Of a stretch of DNA of 18,368 bases, positions 1-6,399 are shown piece after piece. Source of the DNA: JBBCJT01 sp037190665 (GTDB lineage: Bacteria > Pseudomonadota > Alphaproteobacteria > Acetobacterales > Acetobacteraceae); assembly GCA_037190665.1 (NCBI GenBank), contig JBBCJT010000221.1:1-18368 (forward strand), read 5' to 3'. Made by a program: the position numbers and the translations under genes. Under the pieces are notes generated by a model. The model made no database searches and was not told the DNA's origin. It was given only the letters and a program-made list of their open reading frames with translations. Every line of letters starts with the position of its first letter. Positions within the stretch are counted from its first letter, which is position 1.

Positions 1-28
1 AACCCCCACAACGCTTGTTGTGGGGGTT
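1..28. terminator. perfect 12-bp hairpin at the left edge, probable terminator
   Basis: Positions 1-12 are the exact reverse complement of positions 17-28, around a GCTT tetraloop at 13-16. No T-run follows on the plus strand. It is therefore either a non-canonical intrinsic terminator of a gene lying left of the window or a repeat hairpin. The sequence to the left, which would show whether a T-run exists for the minus strand, is not available. Confidence 0.5.
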
Positions 29-76
29 GGGGCTGTCGCCCGACCTGCTGAGAGCCTTCCTGAAGGAATCGCGGGT

Positions 77-144
77 CCAGGGGGCCGTGCCCCCTGGTGG
101 GGTGAAGGGGCAAAGCCCCTTCCGGGGTTCGGGGCAGCGCCCCG
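77..144. repeat. triple-hairpin GC-rich intergenic repeat
   Basis: Three perfect hairpins follow one another. They are CCAGGGGGC/GCCCCCTGG (77-85 with 89-97), GAAGGGGC/GCCCCTTC (104-111 with 115-122) and CGGGGC/GCCCCG (130-135 with 139-144), each with a 3-base loop. The unit sits directly before the aldolase gene and after the hairpin at 1-28. From memory, similar runs of G-rich stems are common between genes in Acetobacteraceae. That recollection is not a database result. The element may be transcribed as part of the aldolase leader. Confidence 0.6.
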
Positions 145-203
145 CGCTTCCCAGCCCGCATTGACGTGCCCCCGGTGCGGCGGGAACGTCCCCGCCGCAT
201 CGC

Positions 204-210
204 AGGGAGG
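204..210 (+). promoter_or_regulatory. Shine-Dalgarno site fixing the aldolase start
   Basis: AGGGAGG lies 7 bases before the ATG at 218. The same frame is open upstream to an ATG at 20, but the extra 66 residues would be encoded by the hairpin repeat and have no aldolase character. The ATG at 218 is therefore the start. Confidence 0.75.
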
Positions 211-217
211 ACAGCCT

Positions 218-1018
218 ATGCCGCTCGTGCCCAATCACGCCAAACGCAAGATGCAGGCGGGCGGCGTCGCGCTCGGTTTCGGCGTCCACCACCTCCGCAC
301 CGCAGCCGCGCCGATCCTCGCCGCGTCCACCGGGCACGACTGGCTGTTCATCGATACCGAACACGGCGCGGCGAGCATCCACGACACGACGCAGATGTGC
401 CTGGCCGCGCTGGGCACGGGCGTGACGCCCATCGTGCGCACCTGTTTCGATGCGCTCGACGAGGCCACGCGCGCGCTCGACAACGGCGCGCTCGGCATGA
501 TCATCCCGCACGTGGATACGGCCAAGCAGGCGAAGCGCGTGGTCGATGCGCTGCGCTATCCGCCGCAGGGCCACCGCTCCTGGGGCGCGCCGCCCGCCGC
601 CTACGGCTTCGCCCCGCCCGCTCTGGGAGAGGCGCAGGCGGCGCTGAACGAAGAGATCCTGATCGTGGTGATGCTGGAAACGCCAGAGGCGGTCGAGAAC
701 GCGGGCGACATCGCGGAGGTCGAAGGCGTGGACGTGCTGATGTTCGGTACCTCCGACCTGACCGCCTCGATGGGCATTCCCGGCGAGATCGGCCACAAGC
801 GCGTGCAGGCCGCCTACGAGCGCGTGGCCAAGCTGTGCAAGAAGAACGGCAAGATCCTGGGCATGGGCGGCGTCTATGACGAGACCTGGGCGAAGGCGTA
901 TATCGGCATGGGCGCGCGCTTCGTGCTGTCGGGGTCCGACCACACCTACATCACGAACGGCGCGAAGCAGCGGTCCGGCTTCCTGCGCGGGCTGGAGCAG
1001 GAGACGCGCAAGAAATAG
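218..1018 (+). CDS. HpcH/HpaI family aldolase (2-oxo acid aldolase)
   Basis: This 266-residue protein belongs to the HpcH/HpaI class II, metal-dependent aldolases. They cleave 4-hydroxy-2-oxo acids to pyruvate (or a related oxo acid) plus an aldehyde, in the cytoplasm. Visible signatures are IDTEHG with the likely catalytic His49, Arg74 in the PIVRTC strand, Glu154 in MLETPEAVENA and Asp180 in FGTSDLTASMG. These match the known HpcH set (His45, Arg70, Glu149, Asp175) with a constant small offset. PPQGHRSWG at 116-123 is also typical. Length is normal for the family. The exact substrate cannot be read: 2,4-dihydroxyhept-2-ene-1,7-dioate, 2-dehydro-3-deoxyglucarate and rhamnonate aldolases share these motifs. 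The gene is followed by a hairpin (1018-1038) and then the methyltransferase gene 35 bp downstream. Confidence 0.88.
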   Translation: MPLVPNHAKRKMQAGGVALGFGVHHLRTAAAPILAASTGHDWLFIDTEHGAASIHDTTQMCLAALGTGVTPIVRTCFDALDEATRALDNGALGMIIPHVDTAKQAKRVVDALRYPPQGHRSWGAPPAAYGFAPPALGEAQAALNEEILIVVMLETPEAVENAGDIAEVEGVDVLMFGTSDLTASMGIPGEIGHKRVQAAYERVAKLCKKNGKILGMGGVYDETWAKAYIGMGARFVLSGSDHTYITNGAKQRSGFLRGLEQETRKK

Positions 1019-1038
1019 GGCGGGGGTCCGACCCGCCC
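1018..1038 (+). terminator. hairpin directly after the aldolase stop
   Basis: GGGCGGG (1018-1024) pairs with CCCGCCC (1032-1038), the stem beginning on the last base of the stop codon. No T-run follows. It could act as a weak terminator, an mRNA 3' stabiliser or a spacer hairpin before the methyltransferase start at 1054. It resembles the hairpin after hyuB at 16734-16758, both containing GGGGTCC-N-ACCC. Confidence 0.45.
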
Positions 1039-1053
1039 TCCAGGGAGGGCGCG

Positions 1054-1860
1054 ATGGCGCAGCAGTCCCGTCACGATGCCTGGCAGGCCGGCGACGCCTA
1101 CGACGCCTACATGGGCCGATGGAGCCGCCGGATCGCGCCGCTGTTCCTTGACTGGCTGACTCCGCGCGCGGGGCTGGACTGGCTGGAACTGGGCTGCGGC
1201 ACGGGGGCTCTGTCCGCCGCGATCATCGCGCGCGCCGATCCGCGCAGCCTGCTTGCGGTCGAGCCGTCGGCGGGGTTCGTGGCCCGGGCGCGCGCGGCGG
1301 TGACCGATCCGCGGGCGGGCTTCGTGCAGGGCGATGCGCAGGCGCTGGCCCTGCCGGATGCGAGCCGCGACGTGATCGTCTCCGGCCTCATGCTCAACTT
1401 CGTGCCCGACAGGCTCCGCGCACTGCACGAGATGAAGCGCGTGGCGCGCCACGGTGCGACGGTGGCGTTCTACGTGTGGGACTATCCCGGTGGCGGCATC
1501 GCGTTCATGCGCGCCTTCTGGGATGCCGCCGTCGCACTCGATCCGGCGGCGGCCGATCTTACCGAATCACGCCGCTTCCCCGACTGCACGGAGGCCGGGT
1601 TGTGCGATCTCGCCGCACGGGCCGGGCTGGCGGACGTGTCCTCCACCGCGCTCGAGACCCCGACCGTCTTTGCGGACTTCGAGGATTACTGGCGGCCCTT
1701 CACGCTCGGCGCGGGGCCGGCGCCCGGCTACTGCGGGAGCCTTAGTCCCGACGCCCGCGCGCGGCTGCGGCAGAAGCTGCATGACGATCTGCCGCGCGAT
1801 GCGGACGGCAAGATCCACCTGCAGGCGCGCGCGTGGGCCGTGCGGGCGACCGTGGGCTAG
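1054..1860 (+). CDS. class I SAM-dependent methyltransferase
   Basis: This 268-residue cytoplasmic protein has the Rossmann-type SAM-binding fold of the UbiE/Methyltransf_11 group. Motif I is LELGCGTGAL at residues 44-53. The ribose-binding acidic residue is Glu70 in LLAVEPSAGF. The adenine-contact segment is QGDAQALALPD at about 92-102. A motif IV-like strand, DVIVSGLMLNFV, follows at about 106-117. The C-terminal 100 residues, rich in Trp and Phe, probably form the acceptor lid. The start is supported by CCAGGGAGGG about 8-14 bases upstream. The substrate cannot be inferred: small molecules and quinone precursors are both methylated by close relatives. It ends one base short of the convergent SDR gene. 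Confidence 0.85.
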   Translation: MAQQSRHDAWQAGDAYDAYMGRWSRRIAPLFLDWLTPRAGLDWLELGCGTGALSAAIIARADPRSLLAVEPSAGFVARARAAVTDPRAGFVQGDAQALALPDASRDVIVSGLMLNFVPDRLRALHEMKRVARHGATVAFYVWDYPGGGIAFMRAFWDAAVALDPAAADLTESRRFPDCTEAGLCDLAARAGLADVSSTALETPTVFADFEDYWRPFTLGAGPAPGYCGSLSPDARARLRQKLHDDLPRDADGKIHLQARAWAVRATVG

Positions 1861-1861
1861 G

Positions 1862-2617
1862 TCAGTACGTCGCGCGCCCGCCGGAGACGTCGAACACCGC
1901 GCCGGTGCTGAAGGAGCACTCCTCGCTCGCCAGCCAGCAGACCAGCGCGGCGACCTCCGCGATCTCGCCGAACCGGCCGATGGGGATCTTCGACAGCATG
2001 TAGCCGATGTGTTCCTCGGTCATCTGGTCGAAGATCGGCGTGCGCACCGCCGCCGGCGTCACGCAGTTCACCCGGATTTGCGAGGCGGCGAGTTCCTTGC
2101 CCAGCGCCTTGGTCAGCCCGATCACGCCGGCCTTCGACGCGCTGTAGGCCGCCGCGTTCGGATTGCCTTCCTTTCCGGCGACGGAAGCGATGTTGACGAT
2201 GCGGCCATAGCCGTTGCGCTCCATGCTCGGCACGACGGCGCGATTGCACAGGAACAGCCCGTTCAGGTTCACGTCGATCACCCGCCGCCACGCATCGACC
2301 GGATAGTCCTTCACCGGTCCGTTCGGCCCGGTGATGCCGGCCGAAACGACGAGGACGTCGATCTCGCCGCCCAGCGCGCGGATCGTATCCGCCATCGCGC
2401 CATCCACGGCGGCCGCGTCGGTGACGTCGAGCGCGACGGCATGCGCAGCACCGGTCGGCGCTTTCGCCGCTGCCAGCGCATCCGCCTGCATGTCCCACAG
2501 CGACACCTGCGCGCCCTCCGCGGCAAGCCGCGCGGCGATGTCGCGCCCGATACCGGAGGCCGCGCCGGTGACGATGGCGCGGCGGTTGCGGAAGCGGTCG
2601 GCAAGGATGGCCGGCAT
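1862..2617 (-). CDS. SDR family NAD(P)-dependent oxidoreductase (FabG-like)
   Basis: Classical short-chain dehydrogenase/reductase of about 251 residues. It has the cofactor loop TGAASGIG (17-24), and Asp42 at the end of the second strand (SLWDMQ) favours NAD over NADP. The full catalytic tetrad is present: Asn117 in DVNLNG, Ser145 in NIASVAG, and Tyr158 and Lys162 in YSASK. The usual NNAG motif reads VSAG. The C-terminal FDVSGG matches the family end. Start choice is uncertain. ATG at 2617 gives the usual SDR N-terminus with GGGAAA upstream, while in-frame ATGs at 2629 and a little earlier are possible. It oxidises or reduces an alcohol/ketone pair, substrate unknown. It is transcribed away from the ART-like gene, with which it shares the 2618-2745 spacer. 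Confidence 0.87.
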   Translation of the reverse strand: MPAILADRFRNRRAIVTGAASGIGRDIAARLAAEGAQVSLWDMQADALAAAKAPTGAAHAVALDVTDAAAVDGAMADTIRALGGEIDVLVVSAGITGPNGPVKDYPVDAWRRVIDVNLNGLFLCNRAVVPSMERNGYGRIVNIASVAGKEGNPNAAAYSASKAGVIGLTKALGKELAASQIRVNCVTPAAVRTPIFDQMTEEHIGYMLSKIPIGRFGEIAEVAALVCWLASEECSFSTGAVFDVSGGRATY

Positions 2618-2745
2618 GACGTTTCCCATGATGGTTGGCTGGCTGATCATCCCCCGCCCGGGGGAGGTGCGCCACTCCCGGGGAAGTTTGTTGTCTTCTC
2701 GACATGGATGATGCGACGGTGCCGCCGCCCCGGGGAGGAAATCAC
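2618..2745. promoter_or_regulatory. divergent intergenic region with paired CCCGGG boxes
   Basis: This 128-bp spacer must carry promoters for the leftward SDR gene and the rightward ART-like gene. Two CCCGGG palindromes (2657-2662 and 2677-2682) lie 20 bp apart, about two helical turns, embedded in an imperfect inverted repeat (about CCCGGGGGAG against CTCCCGGGG). That geometry would suit a dimeric regulator. I cannot pick a convincing -35/-10 pair. The AT-rich patch 2684-2700 is the likeliest promoter ground. Confidence 0.35.
2732..2739 (+). promoter_or_regulatory. Shine-Dalgarno site choosing ATG 2746
   Basis: GGGGAGGA lies 6 bases before ATG 2746. The in-frame ATG at 2704 has no comparable site and would add 14 residues (MDDATVPPPR...) encoded partly by this very site. 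ATG 2746 is preferred. Confidence 0.75.
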
Positions 2746-4008
2746 ATGTCCGGCCATCTTGGCCCACCGCCGACGCCGAGAGTCGGCCCGCCGCCACCGC
2801 CCGGCCCGGGGATGGGCGCACCGCGCCCCGCCGGTCCCCGCGAACTGGATGACCAGCTCGTCACCATCTACCAGAACTCGATCACGGAACGGTTCATCGG
2901 CCCGCTGCTGCCCGGGCAGGATTCGGCGATCGTCACCTTCCTCAAGCCGATCAACAGCTTCAACGCGGTGAAGAAGGGGTTGATGCAGAACGGGGCGGCG
3001 GGACTGCCGCCGGTGCAGTTCAAGATGCTGCAGCGGCTGACCACGATCATCGCGCAGGCCGCCTTCGGCAACGGCTCCTCCACGGTGGAGTTGTTCAACA
3101 ATGTGGTATTGCGAGGCCACACTCATCGCGGCGTGATGACCATCCGCCAGTTCATGACGCTGAGTGCCGCCGACCAGCTCGCCACGATCGACCAGGCCTG
3201 GCTCAAGGTCTGCACGAAGAAGAGCTACGACAAGCCGACCGCCTGGATGTACGAGCCGACCGCCACCGTGGTTCAGCCGACCGGGGCGCCGGTGCCGAGC
3301 GGGGTGGTCCCGGACGGGCCGGGCCGGCTGAAGATGGGATACAACGGCGGCGGCGGGCGATCCGATGCGTTCTGCGGGCTCGGCGTGGGATTCCGCGTGG
3401 ACGGGTCGGGCGTGAACGCGCAGGGCGACATCGACCGCATTCTGCGCGACGGCATGACCACCCAGCTCAAGAACGGCTGGCTGATGCGCGACATCAAGGG
3501 CTGGGAGGTCGAGGGCACCGTGGTGGACCTCGACACCTCCGCCCCGCGCGTCTGGAGCACCAAGAACGACCTGTTCAACGAATCCGCCGTCTGCATCGCG
3601 CGCAACATGTACGGAGCGACCGCTTTCCCGACGCGCGAGTTCAACGGCCCCGCGGTGCTGTGGGCGGTGGACGTCTCCGGCCTCGTCGGCTTCGACACCG
3701 AGAAGTACCAGACCACGCTGGGGCATGGGCGGCAGTGGCGGCCGGGCGAGAAGGCTTACCTGCGCATCCCGCCCGCCAACCTGATCGGCTATCTCCGCTT
3801 CGAGAAGCGGGGCGTGCCGGACACGACCGGCGGGTGGAAGTTCATGATCCCGGACGACGCAAGCTGGACCTTCTGCGGCGGCTGGGGCGCGATGGGCGGG
3901 TCCTCGAGCGGGCGGGCCGACAGGGTGAAGGGCTATGTCCTCAGCCAGCTCACGGCGTGGCGCGGCGTGGAACATACGATCTCCGGTGCATTCGACTTCG
4001 CGACCTGA
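2746..4008 (+). CDS. unrecognised protein, possible ADP-ribosyltransferase-like C-terminal domain
   Basis: I do not recognise this 420-residue protein as a named family. Residues 1-31 are a Gly/Pro linker with PPP at 7-9 and PPPPP at 15-19. Residues about 35-165 look helical and globular. A second Pro/Gly linker covers about 170-200. The C-terminal part then shows, in order, FRVDG (Arg217) before a DIDRILRDGM helix, WSTKND (Ser271) before a helix, a strand LWAVDVSGLVGFD, and RPGEK (Glu335) followed by IPPANLIGYLRF (341 on). This is the order and spacing style of R-S-E ADP-ribosyltransferases of the cholera/pertussis/scabin type (YRxD, STS, ExE/QxE then IPxxxIxG). The residue two before Glu335 is Pro, not Glu or Gln, so the fit is imperfect. 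There is no signal peptide and no membrane segment. The transcript neighbour downstream is a molybdoenzyme gene, giving no obvious immunity partner. The coding region itself is secure; the function is inference. Confidence 0.85.
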   Translation: MSGHLGPPPTPRVGPPPPPGPGMGAPRPAGPRELDDQLVTIYQNSITERFIGPLLPGQDSAIVTFLKPINSFNAVKKGLMQNGAAGLPPVQFKMLQRLTTIIAQAAFGNGSSTVELFNNVVLRGHTHRGVMTIRQFMTLSAADQLATIDQAWLKVCTKKSYDKPTAWMYEPTATVVQPTGAPVPSGVVPDGPGRLKMGYNGGGGRSDAFCGLGVGFRVDGSGVNAQGDIDRILRDGMTTQLKNGWLMRDIKGWEVEGTVVDLDTSAPRVWSTKNDLFNESAVCIARNMYGATAFPTREFNGPAVLWAVDVSGLVGFDTEKYQTTLGHGRQWRPGEKAYLRIPPANLIGYLRFEKRGVPDTTGGWKFMIPDDASWTFCGGWGAMGGSSSGRADRVKGYVLSQLTAWRGVEHTISGAFDFAT

Positions 4009-4032
4009 CGCTGCCGCGCCCGTGCCGGGCGC

Positions 4033-4062
4033 CCGCCGGGCTTGCCCCGACCGGCCCGGCGG
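4033..4062. repeat. GC-rich hairpin between the ART-like gene and the molybdoenzyme gene
   Basis: CCGCCGGGC (4033-4041) pairs perfectly with GCCCGGCGG (4054-4062) around a 12-base loop, inside the 90-bp spacer 4009-4098. No T-run follows. It may terminate or attenuate transcription from the ART-like gene, making the molybdoenzyme unit partly independent. Confidence 0.45.
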
Positions 4063-4098
4063 CGGCATGGTCCGCCCCGCCGGGGGAGCAGGCCGTCG

Positions 4099-6399
4099 AT
4101 GACCGAGATCAAGCCGCACGGATCGCATTGGGGCGCTTTCGGCGCCGTGGTGGAGAACGGCCGCGTGACCGGCGTGCGCCCCTTCGCGCGCGACCCGTTC
4201 CCCGCCTCGCTGATCGAGAGCGTTCCCGACATCGTCCATGCCGAGTGCCGGATCGACCGGCCGTATGTCCGCAAGGGCTGGCTGAACGGCGACCGCGCCG
4301 GCGGCACACCGCGCGGGGGCGAGCCGTTCGTGCCGGTGGACTGGGACACGGCGATCCGGCTGTGTGCGGGGGAGGTCACCCGCGTGCGCGGCACGCATGG
4401 TTCGGCCTCGATCTTCGGCGGCTCCTATGGCTGGTCCTCGGCGGGGCGCTTCCATCATGCCCGCAGCCAGCTCCAGCGCATGCTCGGCACCGCGGGCGGC
4501 TTCACCGGCCAGCTCACCAACTACTCCTACGCCGCCGGCATGACGCTGATGCCGCACATCGTCGGCACCAACGAGGTGATCCAGGCGAGGGTGACCGACT
4601 GGGCCGCGATCGCCGAGAACTGCGAGCTGATGATCTGCTTCGGCGGGCTGCCGCTGAAGAACGGACTGGTCACCTCCGGCGGGTCGGGTGCGCATGAATA
4701 TCCCGGCTGGCTCGCCGCCACCGCGCGGGCCGGGGTGCGCTTCGTCAACCTCTCCCCGCTGCGGCAGGACTCGCCCGAGGTGCTGGGCGCGGAGTGGCTG
4801 CCGATCCGGCCGGGCAGCGACACGGCGCTGATCCTCGCCATGCTGCACGTGCTGGCCACGCGCGGACTGGCGCGGGAGGACGCACTCGCCCGCTGCAGCG
4901 TCGGATGGGACAAGCTGCGCGCCTACGTGCTCGGCGAGACGGACGGGGTGGCGAAGACGCCCGAATGGGCCGCGCCGCTGACGGATATCTCCGCCGCCGA
5001 CATCGTGCGCCTCGCCGAGGAAGCCGCCGCGAGGCCGACCATGCTCAGCATGACCTGGTCGCTGCAGCGCGCCGAGCGTGGCGAGCAGCCCTTCTGGGCG
5101 CTGGCCGCGCTTGCCGCGGCGCTTGGCTGGATCGGCCGGCCGGGCTGCGGCTTCGCCTATGGCTACGGCAGCATCAACGGCATGGGCACGCCGCGCCTTG
5201 AGATGCCCGGCGTCTCCGGCCCCTCGCAGCGCAACCCGGCCAATTCCTGGATCCCGGTCGCGCGTGTGACGGACATGCTGGAACGGCCGGGCGAGCGGTA
5301 CGACTACAACGGCCGCAGCCACACCTACCCCGACACGCGGATGATCTGGTGGGCGGGCGGCAACCCGCTGCATCACCATCAGGATCTGAACCGGCTGCTG
5401 CGCGCCTGGGCGCGGGCGGAGACGATCATCGTCAACGAGCCGTGGTGGAACGCGCTCGCGCGCCACGCGGACATCGTGCTGCCCGCCACCACCACGCTGG
5501 AGCGCAACGACATCGGCTCGTCCTCGCGCGATCGCTTCGTGATCGCGATGAAGCAGGCGATCGCGCCGGTCGGGCAGGCACGCAACGATTACAGCATCTT
5601 CGCCGACATCGCCGATGCGCTGGGCGTGGGCCCGCAGTTCACCGGCCAGCGCGACGAGTCCGCGTGGCTGCGGCACCTGTACGACCGCTGGCGCCGCGTC
5701 TGCATCTCGCTGGGTCAGGAGCCGCCGGATTTCGACACGTTCTGGGAGCAGGGCCATGTCGAGTTCGAGCGCCCGGTCGAGCGCTACACGATCTTCGCCG
5801 ATTTCGTGTCCGATCCGGCGGCGCATCCGCTGAACACCCCTTCCGGCAAGGTCGAGATCTTCAGCGAGACCATCGCCGCGATGGGCTACGACGATTGCCC
5901 CGGCCATCCCGCGTGGTTCGCCCCCGAGGAATGGCTCGGCGCGCCGGACGCGGAGGGGCGGCTGCATCTGCTGTCGTTCCAGCCGTCCACGCGGCTGCAC
6001 AGCCAGCTCGATCAGGGGCGCGTGGCGCTGGGCTCGAAGATCCGCGGCCGCGAGCCGCTGCTGATGCACCCCGAGGATGCCGCCGCGCGCGACGTCGCGG
6101 CGGGGGACGTCGTGCGCGTGTTCAATGATCGCGGCGCCTGCCTCGCGGGTGTGGTCCTCACCGAAGGCATCCGCCGCGGCGTGGTCGCGATGGCGACCGG
6201 CGCGTGGCTCGATCCGCTGGAGCCGGGTGTGCCGGGCAGCCTGTGCGTGCACGGTAACCCCAACGTGCTGACCCGCGACGTCGGCACATCGAAGCTCGGG
6301 CAGGGGCCGGTCGCGCAGTCCTGTCTGGTGCAGATCGAACCATTCACGGGCGAGCTGCCCCCGGTGAAGGTGCACGCTCCGCCGCCGATCGAAGCCTGA
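4099..6399 (+). CDS. BisC/TorZ-like molybdopterin S- or N-oxide reductase
   Basis: This 766-residue member of the DMSO reductase family probably reduces biotin sulfoxide, methionine sulfoxide or TMAO using a bis-MGD molybdenum cofactor. Start ATG 4099 gives MTEIKPHGSHWG, like BisC, with GGGGGAG upstream; the 19 residues possible before it are spacer. There is no Tat signal and no N-terminal Cys cluster for Fe-S, so it should be cytoplasmic and Fe-S free, as BisC is. GGSYGW gives Tyr110 and Trp112. Ser143 in NYSYAAG lies exactly 31 residues after the Trp, as Ser147 does after Trp116 in Rhodobacter DMSO reductase, and is the likely Mo ligand. MGD-binding segments include GGNPLHHHQDLNRL, ADIVLPATTTLERND and the C-terminal CVHGNPNVLTRDVGTSKLGQG region. 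Its stop overlaps the next start (TGATG). Confidence 0.9.
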   Translation: MTEIKPHGSHWGAFGAVVENGRVTGVRPFARDPFPASLIESVPDIVHAECRIDRPYVRKGWLNGDRAGGTPRGGEPFVPVDWDTAIRLCAGEVTRVRGTHGSASIFGGSYGWSSAGRFHHARSQLQRMLGTAGGFTGQLTNYSYAAGMTLMPHIVGTNEVIQARVTDWAAIAENCELMICFGGLPLKNGLVTSGGSGAHEYPGWLAATARAGVRFVNLSPLRQDSPEVLGAEWLPIRPGSDTALILAMLHVLATRGLAREDALARCSVGWDKLRAYVLGETDGVAKTPEWAAPLTDISAADIVRLAEEAAARPTMLSMTWSLQRAERGEQPFWALAALAAALGWIGRPGCGFAYGYGSINGMGTPRLEMPGVSGPSQRNPANSWIPVARVTDMLERPGERYDYNGRSHTYPDTRMIWWAGGNPLHHHQDLNRLLRAWARAETIIVNEPWWNALARHADIVLPATTTLERNDIGSSSRDRFVIAMKQAIAPVGQARNDYSIFADIADALGVGPQFTGQRDESAWLRHLYDRWRRVCISLGQEPPDFDTFWEQGHVEFERPVERYTIFADFVSDPAAHPLNTPSGKVEIFSETIAAMGYDDCPGHPAWFAPEEWLGAPDAEGRLHLLSFQPSTRLHSQLDQGRVALGSKIRGREPLLMHPEDAAARDVAAGDVVRVFNDRGACLAGVVLTEGIRRGVVAMATGAWLDPLEPGVPGSLCVHGNPNVLTRDVGTSKLGQGPVAQSCLVQIEPFTGELPPVKVHAPPPIEA

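Noticed and set aside
20..217. N-terminal extension of the aldolase to ATG 20.
   Set aside because: The extension is encoded by the hairpin repeat, and a strong Shine-Dalgarno stands before ATG 218, where family similarity begins.
1454..2971. A 505-codon plus-strand frame running through the methyltransferase, the SDR and the start of the unknown gene.
   Set aside because: It crosses three real genes on both strands and its protein is Arg/Pro-rich without any motif.
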